A stretch of DNA of 64,000 bases. Origin: Blautia pseudococcoides. GTDB lineage: Bacteria; Bacillota; Clostridia; Lachnospirales; Lachnospiraceae. The notes below the pieces were generated by a model. It saw only the letters and a program-made list of their open reading frames with translations. It searched no databases and was not told the DNA's origin. The position numbers and the translations under genes are program-made. The stretch is from the NCBI RefSeq assembly GCF_001689125.2, contig NZ_CP015405.2:2521001-2585000 (forward strand). Reading direction: 5' to 3'. Every line of letters begins with the position of its first letter. Position 1 is the stretch's first letter. This document shows positions 8,103 through 17,964 of the stretch, one piece after another.

Positions 8103-10238
8103 CTAATCCTCCGGCGCCTCCGCAGGCACAAACACTCTCTGATCCGCGGCACTCTCCGGCACACTAACCCGTTCCCATGCCTCGAAACAGAAATAATCCT
8201 GAGAATTCAAAAGCACCTTCCCTCTTTTATCAATCTTCTCATACCTGCCATCTGCCTGCAGCACATGGGCCTTCACATTATCCGCAAGCTGCATCTCCAG
8301 AATATGCTTCACTTCCTCTTTCAGCCGTTCATCCTCCACAGGAAATACGATCTCCACTCTCTTGTCCAGGTTCCTGGGCATCCAGTCTGCGCTTCCCATA
8401 AAGACGTCCTCATGCCCGTCACTGTAGAAATAAAATATCCTGCTGTGCTCCAGAAAATTCCCCACAATAGAGCGCACGGTAATATTTTCACTGACTCCCG
8501 GTATTCCGGTCTTCAAACAGCAGATTCCCCGCACGATCAGGTCAATCTTCACCCCTGCTGCGCTGGCTGCATACAGGGCCGCAATAATATCCCTGTCACA
8601 GAGAGAATTCATCTTCGCCACAATTCTGGCCTTCCGTCCTTTCAGCGCGTATTCCCGCTCCATCCCGATCTGATGCAGGAAACGGTCACGCATCCAGATT
8701 GGCGCCACCACCAGCTTATTCCAAGTCCTCGGCTCCGAATAACCGGAGAGCATATTAAATACCGCTGTGGCATCCTCCCCGATTCTGGCGGAACAGGTGA
8801 GGATACCGCAGTCTGTATACAGCTTCGCGGTGGAATCATTATAATTTCCAGTTCCCAGATGCACATATCTGCGGATACCATTTTCCTCCCTGCGCACCAC
8901 CAAGGTGATCTTGCTGTGCGTCTTGAGTCCCAAAAGTCCATAGATCACATGGCACCCTGCCTTCTCAAGCATCTTTGCCCAGACAATATTATTCTCCTCG
9001 TCAAAACGGGCTTTCAGCTCCACCAGAACGGTCACCTGCTTGCCGTTCTCCGCAGCCTGGGCCAGCGCCGCGATAATAGGCGAATTGCCGCTCACCCGGT
9101 ACAACGTCTGCTTGATAGCCAGCACATCCGGGTCCTTGGCTGCCTGCCGCACAAAATCCACCACAGGCTGAAACGTCATAAACGGATGGTGCAGCAGAAT
9201 ATCCCCTCTTCTGATCTGGGTAAAAATATCCTCGTCCGTCATCATAGCCGGTACCGGGGCCGGTGTGTAAGGCTTGTTCCTGTACTCCTCAAACCCGTCC
9301 ATTCCATACATCTTCATAAGGAAAGTCAGATCCAGCGGCCCATTGATCTGGAAGATATCCTCCTCCTTGATCTCAAACTCCATTTTGAGGATATTCAAAA
9401 GCCTTTCATCCATCTTGTCTTCCACTTCCAGCCGGATCACTTCGCCCCACTGGCGCTTTTTCAGCTGTTTCTGGATTTCCTTTAAAAGGTCTGCCGCTTC
9501 GTCCTCGTCAATGGTCAGATCCGCATTTCTCATGATCCGGTACGGGCAGGTGCAGGCCACCTGGTTGCTCAGAAACAGCTTGCCAATATTCCGCTCGATC
9601 ACCTGCTCCAGGAGGATCACCACAGGATTCCCTTTCTTATCCTCAGGCAGCATGACGATCCTGGGCAGCACGGATGGTACCTGGACTGTGGCAAACTCCA
9701 GTTCCTCTCTGCCTTTTTTATCCTTTTTGGATATCAGGGCGCCAATATTCAGCGTCTTGTTTCTGATGAGCGGAAAGGGCCTGGCCGAATCCATCGCCAT
9801 AGGTGTGAGGACCGGATACACACTGTCCTCAAAATAACGGTCCACATATTTCTGCTGTTCCTCCGTCAAATCCTCATGCCTCTCCACCACGTAAAGCCCT
9901 ACCTTTTTCAGCGCAGGCAGAAGAGAACGGTTGTAAGTATTGTACTGTGCCTCCACCAGTTCCTTTGTCACAACAGACAGCTCTTTTAACTGGTCCTTGG
10001 GTGTCATACCGGCAATATCCGGCTTCGTGTATTTTGCATGTACCATATCTTTCAGGGAAGCAACCCGAATCATGAAAAACTCATCCAGATTGGAGGCCGT
10101 GATACTTAAAAATTTCAGCCTCTCAAACAGAGGCAGACTTTTGTCCCTGGCCTCAGAGAGGACTCTCTCGTTAAATTTGATCCAGCTCAATTCCCTGTTC
10201 CAGTAGTATTCCGGTTTTATATACTCTTTTAAATCCAT
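8103..10238 (-). CDS. ppk1: Polyphosphate kinase 1
   Basis: A 711-aa protein, the normal length of Ppk1, which reversibly transfers the ATP gamma-phosphate to polyphosphate. The N-terminal domain starts YYWNRELSWIKFNERVL and continues with LKFLSITASNLDEFFMIRV, hallmark Ppk1 sequences. The catalytic half has LLHHPFMTF, the KQTLYRVSGNSPI segment and the phospho-histidine region LKTHSKITLVVRRE (HxK), with a second HxxxF-type motif, LEHSRIFYFY, later. It lies 11 nt downstream of a Ppx/GppA-family gene, so synthesis and breakdown of polyphosphate are encoded in one operon. The C-terminal tail after about residue 690 is variable, as usual. Confidence 0.96.
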   Translation of the reverse strand: MDLKEYIKPEYYWNRELSWIKFNERVLSEARDKSLPLFERLKFLSITASNLDEFFMIRVASLKDMVHAKYTKPDIAGMTPKDQLKELSVVTKELVEAQYNTYNRSLLPALKKVGLYVVERHEDLTEEQQKYVDRYFEDSVYPVLTPMAMDSARPFPLIRNKTLNIGALISKKDKKGREELEFATVQVPSVLPRIVMLPEDKKGNPVVILLEQVIERNIGKLFLSNQVACTCPYRIMRNADLTIDEDEAADLLKEIQKQLKKRQWGEVIRLEVEDKMDERLLNILKMEFEIKEEDIFQINGPLDLTFLMKMYGMDGFEEYRNKPYTPAPVPAMMTDEDIFTQIRRGDILLHHPFMTFQPVVDFVRQAAKDPDVLAIKQTLYRVSGNSPIIAALAQAAENGKQVTVLVELKARFDEENNIVWAKMLEKAGCHVIYGLLGLKTHSKITLVVRREENGIRRYVHLGTGNYNDSTAKLYTDCGILTCSARIGEDATAVFNMLSGYSEPRTWNKLVVAPIWMRDRFLHQIGMEREYALKGRKARIVAKMNSLCDRDIIAALYAASAAGVKIDLIVRGICCLKTGIPGVSENITVRSIVGNFLEHSRIFYFYSDGHEDVFMGSADWMPRNLDKRVEIVFPVEDERLKEEVKHILEMQLADNVKAHVLQADGRYEKIDKRGKVLLNSQDYFCFEAWERVSVPESAADQRVFVPAEAPED

Positions 10239-10249
10239 CCTGATGCCCC

Positions 10250-11794
10250 CTATCTTCTCTTCTTTCGCCGCAGTCTCGGGCGGATGCTGAATACCTCTTC
10301 AAAGAAATCTGCCTTTTCCGTCAGAAGCCCTTCCTCCAGCGTCAGATCTTCCTGTGTGTCAATGGTCAGTATCAGCTCTTTCTCCCTGACTGCAGCCTTG
10401 ATCTCCTCCACTTTCTGTTTGTGGCTGCGGTCCAGAGCATTGGCAACCCTTAAAATTGCTGTCAGCTTACCGATCAGTATATAAGTGTCACGGTCAATGG
10501 CGCTCTTGGAATCCGCCTCCCCGTAATACTTAAAAGGCTCTGAATTAAACCGCACCACACTTGCGATCACCTCCCGCTCCATATGGGACAGGCCGATGAT
10601 CTCCGTGGACATAATGATCGCATAGGAGCACTCCGCCGCATTACTCATACTGATATATTTCCCGCAGTCATGGAGGATCACTGCGATCTGCAGCAGCAAC
10701 TTCTCCCTGCTGCCCATGCCGTGCACCTTCTTCATACTGTCAAAAATAATGGTTGCTGCCTGAGCGACCGCCTGGGTATGGTTCTTGTTGCTCATGTACC
10801 GCTTTGCTATATTCCTGGCAGATACCAGTATGTCATTTTCAAAATTATGGGTACTTTTGATAAGCTTCTGCTTCTGGGCATGATCATAGGAAACACCGTC
10901 ATTTAACTGGGTGCCGGGAAGCCATAAAGTCTCTGCTCCCATCTCATCAATGAACACCCTGCAGATGATCAGGGTAGGCACCAGAATAGTGGCAAATTCC
11001 AGGGATATCCCCAGTTCCACAGCCGCCTGTTCCGGAGATTTATGGACGATCCCTTCATATACCTGCATAAATGCGTCACGGCTGACAGTCCTGTTCTCCT
11101 CCATACTATTCTTTTTCTTCAGGAGCGTCTCCATAAATACATCCCCCAGAAGAATAATATTGTCAATTTTCCGCTCCTTCAGATGCAGCTTTTTAAAACT
11201 GAGAATATCATTGTGGATCAGTTCCTCCACCAGATGCTCATAGTACACGGTCTCCTTTTCCACCGGGATCAGCCGTTCCCGGATACGCAGGCTGCCCATC
11301 TTAAAGTTCTGGGTAGTCACCAGCGAGTCCTTGTCGAACAGGGAGATCTGTACATTTCCGCCGCCTATCTCAATGATAGCGGTTCCCTTCTGGATGATCT
11401 TTGTAAAAGCCGCTTCCTTGGCTGCCAGTGATTTGTAGCCGTAAAATCTCTGCTCTGAATTGCTCAGTATCTCCACATTAATACCTGTTTTCTGGTATAC
11501 CTGGTCCAGCACGATCCAGACATTTTTCGCCTCCTGCAGCGTACTGGTGGCACAGGCACGGTAGGCATCCACCTGGTATTCCTGCATGATACCGGCAAAA
11601 TCCCGGAGCACTGCACACAGCTCCTGGGTGGAATCATATCCTATTTTACCTGTTCCGTAGGTATCCCGCCCGATTTCCAACCGGCTTCTGACCTCATCAA
11701 TCTGACGGATTCCCGCTTTGGGTGAAATTTCGTAGATATCCATGGATACATGATAAGACCCCACATCAATTGCTGCAAATCTTGTAATTGCCAT
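10250..11794 (-). CDS. ppx: Exopolyphosphatase / GppA family with C-terminal HD domain
   Basis: A 514-aa protein. Residues 1-300 form the Ppx/GppA ASKHA fold: FAAIDVGSYHVSMDIYEI (phosphate loop 1), RACATSTLQEAKN, and IIEIGGGNVQISLF (phosphate loop 2). From about 320 there is an HD-type domain with VILHDCGKYI as the metal motif and FNSEPFKYYG later. These enzymes release phosphate from polyphosphate ends or from pppGpp. GAGGTG lies 5 nt before the ATG at 11794. Coupling to ppk1 directly downstream favours an exopolyphosphatase role, but GppA-like activity cannot be excluded. Confidence 0.9.
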   Translation of the reverse strand: MAITRFAAIDVGSYHVSMDIYEISPKAGIRQIDEVRSRLEIGRDTYGTGKIGYDSTQELCAVLRDFAGIMQEYQVDAYRACATSTLQEAKNVWIVLDQVYQKTGINVEILSNSEQRFYGYKSLAAKEAAFTKIIQKGTAIIEIGGGNVQISLFDKDSLVTTQNFKMGSLRIRERLIPVEKETVYYEHLVEELIHNDILSFKKLHLKERKIDNIILLGDVFMETLLKKKNSMEENRTVSRDAFMQVYEGIVHKSPEQAAVELGISLEFATILVPTLIICRVFIDEMGAETLWLPGTQLNDGVSYDHAQKQKLIKSTHNFENDILVSARNIAKRYMSNKNHTQAVAQAATIIFDSMKKVHGMGSREKLLLQIAVILHDCGKYISMSNAAECSYAIIMSTEIIGLSHMEREVIASVVRFNSEPFKYYGEADSKSAIDRDTYILIGKLTAILRVANALDRSHKQKVEEIKAAVREKELILTIDTQEDLTLEEGLLTEKADFFEEVFSIRPRLRRKKRR

Positions 11795-11818
11795 TTTCTC
11801 ACCTCTTCCGTAAACGGA

Positions 11819-12553
11819 CTATATCTTATTTCTGTACTCGTTGGCTGAAATCCCCTCTATCTTTTTAAAGACCCTGGAAAAATGCGCCATATCTAAAAAG
11901 CCCACTTCCTCCGCCACATCTCCGATACGCAGGGAAGGGTCTTTTAACAGCTCTTTGGCCTTCTCGATCCGGATGGAATTGAGGATTTCCGAAAAACTCT
12001 TTTCCAGATGTTTATTTAAAAGCTTGCTCAGATGCCACTGGCTCACAAACGTGTTATCTGCAACTTCACTCAGAGAAATCTTTTTATTATAGTTTTCCTG
12101 AATATAAGCCAGGGCATTCTTCACAATGAAACTACCTGCAGTATTTTCAGACTCATCCTCCTCGCCGGTTATGTTTCGTTTTTTCAGGTTTTCCGCCATA
12201 ACCTGCACAGCTTCCTCTATCTCGCCCATATTGGACGGCTTTAACAGGAAGCGCGTCACGCCCAGGCGGATAGCCTGCTGCGCATAGTCGAAATCCCGGT
12301 AACCTGTCAGAATAGATATCTGCATCTCCGGAAATTCCACCCTGAGGGCAGCGATCATCTTCAATCCGTCCATGCCGGGCATGGAGATATCGGAAATAAC
12401 CATATTGGGATGCTCTTTTCTCATAACCTCCAGCCCTTCCTGTCCGTTGCCTGCTGTCGCTGCAATCCTGCAGCCGTATTTGTCCCATGGCACCACTTTG
12501 GAAAGCCCTTCCGCGATAATTGGCTCATCATCTACTATTACTACTTTATACAT
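11819..12553 (-). CDS. YesN-like response regulator with AraC-type DNA-binding domain
   Basis: A 244-aa response regulator. The receiver domain (1-120) shows VVIVDDEP, the phospho-acceptor D55 in VISDISMPGMDG, LTGYRDFDYAQQA and the conserved LLKP lysine. The C-terminal AraC/XylS HTH occupies about 140-240 (ISLSEVADNTFVSQWHLSKL and VGFLDMAHFSRVFKK). Most YesN relatives are longer, so this is a compact version. The partner is very probably the YesM-like kinase at 16128-17876; the ABC transporter genes lie between them on the same strand. A strong terminator separates it from the permease gene upstream, so it may have its own promoter. It lies 24 nt from ppx, with which it may be co-transcribed. 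Confidence 0.9.
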   Translation of the reverse strand: MYKVVIVDDEPIIAEGLSKVVPWDKYGCRIAATAGNGQEGLEVMRKEHPNMVISDISMPGMDGLKMIAALRVEFPEMQISILTGYRDFDYAQQAIRLGVTRFLLKPSNMGEIEEAVQVMAENLKKRNITGEEDESENTAGSFIVKNALAYIQENYNKKISLSEVADNTFVSQWHLSKLLNKHLEKSFSEILNSIRIEKAKELLKDPSLRIGDVAEEVGFLDMAHFSRVFKKIEGISANEYRNKI

Positions 12554-12674
12554 ATGTACCCCCCTGGTTCCTCTTATAGTTTATCACAAATATTCTATTC
12601 TTCTTTCAAATATACATTAAATTTGTGTAAAATAAATACTACTTTCTATTATTATAAAACATTAGCGAAAAAAA

Positions 12675-12711
12675 GGAAAGTATCTGGCGTCTTTTCCACC
12701 AAATACTTTCC
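12675..12711 (-). terminator. Terminator of the ABC permease operon
   Basis: GGAAAGTAT (12675-12683) pairs with ATACTTTCC (12703-12711); on the minus strand the stem is followed by TTTTTTT. It ends the transcript after the second permease gene and isolates the response regulator. Confidence 0.8.
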
Positions 12712-12742
12712 TTCTGTCTTTCTTTATTTTTATTTCAGGCAC

Positions 12743-13606
12743 TCAGCCCTTCACAGCTCCCGCTGTCATACCTTTGATAATGTATTTCTGCAGACATACA
12801 TACACAACCAGAAGCGGTACGATGATCAGTGTCACCACTGCTGCCATGAGGCCGTAGTCTGTACCTTCCCTGGAGGAAATCTCCATGAGCAGTCGTGTGA
12901 TCGCCCACTGGTCTTTGAAACGAAGGAAGAAGGTCTGGGAGAACAGGTCATTATAGCTCCAAAGGAAACTGAAGATACCAACCGTTGCGAAGGATGGTTT
13001 TGTCAGGGGTACCACGATCTTGAAAAAAATCTGCATGGGATTGCAGCCTTCCAGGTACGCCGACTCTTCCAGTTCAATGGGAAGACTTCGGATATACCCT
13101 GTGAGCACCACCATGGCAAAAGCCAGGTTTCCGGCTATCTGCGGCAGTATGAGCGACAGCATCGATAGGGAAACTTTATCGGTGTTGACGATTCCCCATG
13201 AAAACTCCATTCGGAATACCGGGATGATCGTTGCGAATACCGGGAACATCATAGCTGCCACCACCAGAGTGTTTAACAGTTTTTTTGTCTTCAGGTTGTA
13301 ACGGACCAGTGCGTAGGAGGCCATTCCTGCCAGGAGGATCACCACAACTGCCACGCAGCAGGAAACGATGATACTGTTTTTATATGCGGTGAAGATGTTC
13401 AGTCTGTCAAACGCCGTCTTATAGTTCTCCATACTGAACAAATCACCTAACGGAAGTGCAAAGGAGTTTGCAATAATTTTCTTTCTGTCTTTGAATGAGT
13501 TTAAGATAACCCACAGGATCGGATATATTGTTGTAAGTGCCCAGAATATCAGGATGAGATATACGACGCACATTCCTGGTGAAAATTTACGCTTTTTCAT
13601 TTTCAT
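12743..13606 (-). CDS. Carbohydrate ABC transporter permease (MalG type)
   Basis: A 287-aa inner membrane protein with six predicted helices. The EAA loop that contacts the ATPase reads ELEESAYLEGCNPMQIFFKI (about 190-210) followed by VVPLTKP, typical of MalG-like sugar permeases. The C-terminus ends GMTAGAVKG, as in this family. Its start lies 9 nt after the MalF-type gene, so the two form the transmembrane heterodimer. No ATPase gene is in the locus, so a shared MsmX-type ATPase is expected elsewhere. Substrate is inferred from the GH94 phosphorylase nearby. Confidence 0.93.
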   Translation of the reverse strand: MKMKKRKFSPGMCVVYLILIFWALTTIYPILWVILNSFKDRKKIIANSFALPLGDLFSMENYKTAFDRLNIFTAYKNSIIVSCCVAVVVILLAGMASYALVRYNLKTKKLLNTLVVAAMMFPVFATIIPVFRMEFSWGIVNTDKVSLSMLSLILPQIAGNLAFAMVVLTGYIRSLPIELEESAYLEGCNPMQIFFKIVVPLTKPSFATVGIFSFLWSYNDLFSQTFFLRFKDQWAITRLLMEISSREGTDYGLMAAVVTLIIVPLLVVYVCLQKYIIKGMTAGAVKG

Positions 13607-13615
13607 ATCTCCCTT

Positions 13616-14509
13616 CTAATAGTCTTTCTCTTTAAAAATGACATTTACAACCTTGGATAGGATAATGCCGAGGACAACAATGACGATCGCGATTGTGGAA
13701 CTGTAGTCCGCGTCACTTGCTACAAATGCGTAGTAATACATGTAAGTACCGGTGAGCCACGTCTTGCCGTACGGCATACCGTTGGGGAACATCATCCATG
13801 GCAGGTCGAAGACCTTCAGTGCTCCTGTCACAGCCAGCACACAGCAGGTGCAGATAACGTTGTGCAGAAGGGGAACGGAGATGAAGCGTACTCTCTGGAA
13901 CCGGGTGGCTCCGTCAATGGCTGCTGATTCATACAGCTCATCAGAGATATTGTTAAGTCCTGTCAGCAGTATGATGAAGTAGAATCCCACATACTGCCAC
14001 GTGACGGGTATCATCATAGTCATAATGGCGTGGGCCTCGTCCTTCCAGTCCGTCAGGTTCGTCTTTCCTAAGAACTCCAGAAGCTGGTTGATCATACCTT
14101 TGTCATACAGGAAGATCAGGTTGAACAGAAGTCCTAATGCGGTTGCGGAGATAACAATGGGGAAGAAGTAAACGATTCGGAAGAACTTTGCTCCCCTTTT
14201 GATGTTATCTACCAAAAGTGCGATGACAATTGCGATCCCCACCTGCCCTACGATGGTTACAATGATCATGATCAGGGTGTTTTTCAGGGCAATTCTCATG
14301 TTCGGGTCTGTAAACAGACGTGTGTAGTTCTTGTAAACCGGGTCATTGAACCCTTTGGCCGGAGTTGCCAGTCCTTTGATTTTCATGAAACTGTTGAAGA
14401 TGTTCTGGATAAATGGGTAATACAGATACAGGATCAGAAACAGGAATGCAGGCAGCAGGAAAAAAATGGCCGGCTTCTTATTCTTATAAATATTTGATGT
14501 GTTATTCAT
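13616..14509 (-). CDS. Carbohydrate ABC transporter permease (MalF type)
   Basis: A 297-aa membrane protein with six helices. The frame extends further upstream but the ATG at 14509 (MNNTSNIYKNKKPAI) has GGGAGG 8 nt before it, so I start there. The EAA loop is ELYESAAIDGATRFQRVRFI followed by SVPLL, characteristic of MalF/UgpA-like sugar permeases. Pairs with the MalG-type gene downstream and with the lipoprotein encoded upstream. Confidence 0.93.
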   Translation of the reverse strand: MNNTSNIYKNKKPAIFFLLPAFLFLILYLYYPFIQNIFNSFMKIKGLATPAKGFNDPVYKNYTRLFTDPNMRIALKNTLIMIIVTIVGQVGIAIVIALLVDNIKRGAKFFRIVYFFPIVISATALGLLFNLIFLYDKGMINQLLEFLGKTNLTDWKDEAHAIMTMMIPVTWQYVGFYFIILLTGLNNISDELYESAAIDGATRFQRVRFISVPLLHNVICTCCVLAVTGALKVFDLPWMMFPNGMPYGKTWLTGTYMYYYAFVASDADYSSTIAIVIVVLGIILSKVVNVIFKEKDY

Positions 14510-14576
14510 AGATTTCGCCTCCCAGACTTTCAAGCGAACACCTGCGTCCATTTGAAAGTTACTTCACTTGCTTTTC

Positions 14577-14622
14577 TTTAAGAAGGACCGGAGGAATTTT
14601 TTTCCTCTCCGGTCCTTAAAAA
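14577..14622 (-). terminator. Intercistronic hairpin between binding protein and permeases
   Basis: AAGGACCGGAGAGGA and TCCTCCGGTCCTT (minus-strand reading) form a long GC-rich stem with an A/T loop in the gap between the binding-protein stop (14666) and the permease start (14509). There is no strong T-run. Such hairpins usually protect the upstream mRNA or terminate partially, giving more binding protein than permease. Confidence 0.6.
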
Positions 14623-14665
14623 ATACGGTTTTTACGTTACAAATATAGTATCCGTGATACAGATA

Positions 14666-16018
14666 TTATTCTTCCATTGCATCAATAACCTGCTGGATAG
14701 CGTCACTGATCTCCATCTGGCCTTCAACGATCTGCGGCATATTTGTGAAGATAGGAGCCCTCTGATCTTCTGAGCACAGATCCTGGCATGCGCCTGATGT
14801 AGCGGTTACGGATTTCAGCATGGTAAGAGCATCTTTCTCAAGGGAATTCAGCTTGCTTTCATCCACCTGCGCACCGTCTTTTAATGCAGTTGTTGCTGTT
14901 CCTGCGTAATCGGATACAGTTTCCGTGTTGATGAAGGATTCTACTAAATCCACAGCTGCTTTCTGTTTTTCCGGATCATCCCATGCTTTTTTGGTGATGT
15001 ACCAGCCTGAGGACAGACCGCTGATGATGTCGGTTGTCTTTCTCTCGTTCTGACCAGGTACAAAGGTAACGGTAAAGTTGTCAATATTGTCAGAGTTATC
15101 TCTGATACCGCCCATCTTCCAGGAACCGTCTACATAGAATGCTGCTTTGTCCTGTAAGAATCCCTGGAACGCCTCATCAGCTTCGCAGGTGTTGGTGTTC
15201 TCTGTAAAGAAACCTTTTCCGTATACATCTTTGATATCAGCAATTCCTGCTTCCCAGGCTTTGCCCACTTTATCATCCACTTTTTCCGGAACTGCTACGT
15301 GTGTTGCCGGTGTGTCATGGTTGAAGATGGAGTATTCAAACCAGTAATGCGGCTCTTTGATCAGAGAAGCTGCGATCGGGGTATAGCCTGCGTCTTTGAT
15401 CTTCTGGCAGGTTTCCATAAACTGTTCCCATGTGGTGTCCGGGCCTGGAATCTCAACGCCTGCATCTTCACAGACTTTCTTGTTTACATACATGCCCTCC
15501 CAGTATCCGTAGAAAGGAACCGCATATTTAACACCGTCAGCCGGAGAAGCCGGAATCAGGTCATCATTCATATTGGATGCATAGTCCGGATATTTTTCAC
15601 GGATCTCATCAATGGAAACCACTTTGCCTGCCTCAACAAAGGAATTGGAATCATTGCCGTTGAAGTAGAACAAAACATCCGGTTCTGCGCCTGTCTCAAA
15701 GTCTGTGATAACACGGGCTTTCATGGCCTCGTCTGCAGATGCGGAGGAGTCGTTTACTTTGTTTCCGGTCTCTTTCTGCCAGTTCTCAATGCTCTCCTGG
15801 TATTTATCAACGTTACTCTCTGTTCCTGCAAAGGTTGTGGTAACATTCAATGTGACTTTGCCCTCAGCGCCGCTGTCGTCACTGTCATCTGCTTTGTCTG
15901 CGGTATCTTCTTTCTTGGTATCTCCGGAATCTGCTGCCTTGCTGTCACCGCCGCATCCTGTCAGCATAGTTCCTGCCATTGCTCCTGCAAGTAAAACTGC
16001 TACAACTTTCTTTTTCAT
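14666..16018 (-). CDS. Sugar ABC transporter substrate-binding lipoprotein
   Basis: A 450-aa extracellular protein anchored by a lipid. I start at the ATG at 16018 (GGAGG 10 nt upstream); the first 22 residues are a lipoprotein signal peptide with lipobox MLTGC (Cys22). A charged, flexible linker rich in D, K, S follows, then the SBP_bac_1 (MalE-type) fold with GAEPDVLFYFNGND, YAVPFYGYWEGMYVNK and AFYVDGSWKMGGIRD segments. It would capture an oligosaccharide and hand it to the two permeases downstream. The position between a YesM-like kinase and permeases, close to a chitobiose-phosphorylase-like enzyme, suggests a chito-oligosaccharide (inference). Confidence 0.93.
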   Translation of the reverse strand: MKKKVVAVLLAGAMAGTMLTGCGGDSKAADSGDTKKEDTADKADDSDDSGAEGKVTLNVTTTFAGTESNVDKYQESIENWQKETGNKVNDSSASADEAMKARVITDFETGAEPDVLFYFNGNDSNSFVEAGKVVSIDEIREKYPDYASNMNDDLIPASPADGVKYAVPFYGYWEGMYVNKKVCEDAGVEIPGPDTTWEQFMETCQKIKDAGYTPIAASLIKEPHYWFEYSIFNHDTPATHVAVPEKVDDKVGKAWEAGIADIKDVYGKGFFTENTNTCEADEAFQGFLQDKAAFYVDGSWKMGGIRDNSDNIDNFTVTFVPGQNERKTTDIISGLSSGWYITKKAWDDPEKQKAAVDLVESFINTETVSDYAGTATTALKDGAQVDESKLNSLEKDALTMLKSVTATSGACQDLCSEDQRAPIFTNMPQIVEGQMEISDAIQQVIDAMEE

Positions 16019-16127
16019 TACTGAATTACCTCCCTGTTCGCTTTGTTTTGCTTTGTTTTTCTTGATAACATTATAATACCGCATATATTGTAAAAAGCGA
16101 ATAACTGAGACTGTGATTTTTTGCTTT

Positions 16128-17876
16128 TTATTGTGCTCTTAGACCAACAAAAATGGTCAAGCGGGCACAAATCCGGTCATCTTTTTCCTGGAAAATAGAC
16201 AGTCCGCAGGGTTCCCCGTACAAAATACCCAGTCTCTGGTTTACATTTGCTATGCCCAGATTGCCTGAGGATTCCTTGCTGGTGTCATAATCAGGCGCAA
16301 GCAGCCTGCCCACCTTTGCCCTCTCCTGCTCGTTCATAATGCCGTTGTTCTCCGTCTCCAGGTAGAGGTAGTCCCCCTTTTTATAGCTTCTTAAAACCAC
16401 TGTGCCGCTGCCGCTTCTTATGACGCCGTGTTCAATGGCATTCTCGATCACAGGCTGCAGGATCAGCCTTGGCACCTTCTCATTCAGGGTTTCTTCCGAA
16501 ATATCCATCTCCACAGTAAGCTTGCTCCCCAGCCTCTCTTTCATAATATGAAGATAAGCCTCCACATATTGCAGTTCCTCTTTCAGAGGCACCACATGCC
16601 GCCGCTTTCTGTCCATAGCCGCATTCATGAGCACAGACAGGGATTCTATCATCTTGGATATCTTCATATTACCGGAGAGGCGGGCCTCCCAGTTGATGAT
16701 CTCCAGGGTGTTGTTCATAAAATGGGGATTAATATGGGACTGCAGAGCCATGATCCTGGCATCCTTAAGCGCCATCTCCTCCTGATATATATGGTCAAAC
16801 TGGTATTTGAGCCGGCTTGACATCTGGTTAAAGGATTCTGTCAGATAGACAAATTCCTGGCTGCCTGCCTCAAAGGTGATCTGATACCCCAGATTGCCCT
16901 CCTGGATTTCCCTGGCCCCCTCCATGAGCTGTTCTGTGGGCTGAAGGATATGACGGCGCACCATAAATATGAGGAACACCACAAGTGGCACAAGAAGTAC
17001 CATCATCACGCCCAGAATACGCAGATATGCATACATAGAGTCCATGATCACAGTCTTGGGAATGCGTACCAGGGTATCCAGCCGGTAGCTGTTCTCTTTT
17101 ACATGATTCCTGATGTACAGATAGCCGCCCTCCCATGTGCTGCCCTGGGGATATTTTTCCGGACGCAGGCCTTCTGTGTTTTCCCGTTCTCCATCCTGGC
17201 TGAACTCCAGGCATAATTCATTTAAGTAAATGCTCATATCTAAATCATTCAGAAAATGACGCATACCCTCAAAACAATAGGCAATGTTCAATCGCATGAC
17301 CAGCACACCCACAGGCTCAAAAGAACGGCTCACAAGATTCCTGATCATGTAAATGCGGCCGTCCCTGTCCAGAAAACCAATACCGGTATCAAGTGTCTCG
17401 GCATATTCCTTGACTGCTTCGTGATCATACTCCCAGTATGTGTTAATCTGATGATACCCCCCGCCCGCGCTGGAATTATATACTTCGCCGTTCAGTTTCT
17501 CCGGCGCTTCCCTATACCAGAAAATAGTGCTGGAAAAGTTTGTGTCATTGGTATACTTCGTGTTCAGATACCCCCGTACCCTGCCGCTGAGCCAGTAATC
17601 CTTGTAATTGTTATTCTTATATGCCTCATAGACAGAGCGCAGTTCCCCCTCGTAGGATGCGTCCCTGGAATCCTCTATGGCCTGGTTCAGCCGCTCCACA
17701 CTGGTCTGCATGTTAAAGTTCACCTGATCTGTCATATTGTCCACCCGGTCCCCCATCTGGTTGGACAGGATATAATGCACCATCATTCCCACCATGAGCA
17801 CAAATGGTATCATCCAGCACCCCAAAGCAATGGCAATGACCCTCCACTGGATGGAAAATTTCTTTTTTTCTTTCAT
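16128..17876 (-). CDS. YesM-like sensor histidine kinase
   Basis: A 582-aa membrane sensor. TM1 is at about 12-32 (VIAIALGCWMIPFVLMVGMM), an extracellular sensing region follows to about 285, then TM2 (LRILGVMMVLLVPLVVFLIF), HAMP (about 310-360), the His_kinase domain with phospho-acceptor in QSHINPHFMNNTLE (about 385-398) and HATPase_c with PVIENAIEHGV and GIANVNQRLGILYG. These are features of the LytS/YesM group. It would detect a sugar or sugar-loaded binding protein outside the cell and phosphorylate the YesN-like regulator at 11819-12553. The ATG has AAAGGAA just upstream. Confidence 0.93.
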   Translation of the reverse strand: MKEKKKFSIQWRVIAIALGCWMIPFVLMVGMMVHYILSNQMGDRVDNMTDQVNFNMQTSVERLNQAIEDSRDASYEGELRSVYEAYKNNNYKDYWLSGRVRGYLNTKYTNDTNFSSTIFWYREAPEKLNGEVYNSSAGGGYHQINTYWEYDHEAVKEYAETLDTGIGFLDRDGRIYMIRNLVSRSFEPVGVLVMRLNIAYCFEGMRHFLNDLDMSIYLNELCLEFSQDGERENTEGLRPEKYPQGSTWEGGYLYIRNHVKENSYRLDTLVRIPKTVIMDSMYAYLRILGVMMVLLVPLVVFLIFMVRRHILQPTEQLMEGAREIQEGNLGYQITFEAGSQEFVYLTESFNQMSSRLKYQFDHIYQEEMALKDARIMALQSHINPHFMNNTLEIINWEARLSGNMKISKMIESLSVLMNAAMDRKRRHVVPLKEELQYVEAYLHIMKERLGSKLTVEMDISEETLNEKVPRLILQPVIENAIEHGVIRSGSGTVVLRSYKKGDYLYLETENNGIMNEQERAKVGRLLAPDYDTSKESSGNLGIANVNQRLGILYGEPCGLSIFQEKDDRICARLTIFVGLRAQ

Positions 17877-17964
17877 TTCCTTTTACCTCTCTCCATACAT
17901 ACTGCGGCTTTTGTGCATTGACCGCTCTCCTGCGCTCATTATATCATGCACCACCCTTTTCCGC

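Noticed and set aside
8265..9485. 406-codon open frame on the plus strand
   Set aside because: It lies antisense to the catalytic part of ppk1, is rich in H, P and L as expected of a shadow frame, and has no ribosome site or domain.
12410..13168. 252-codon plus-strand frame over regulator and permease ends
   Set aside because: Runs antisense through two clear genes and a terminator; shadow frame.
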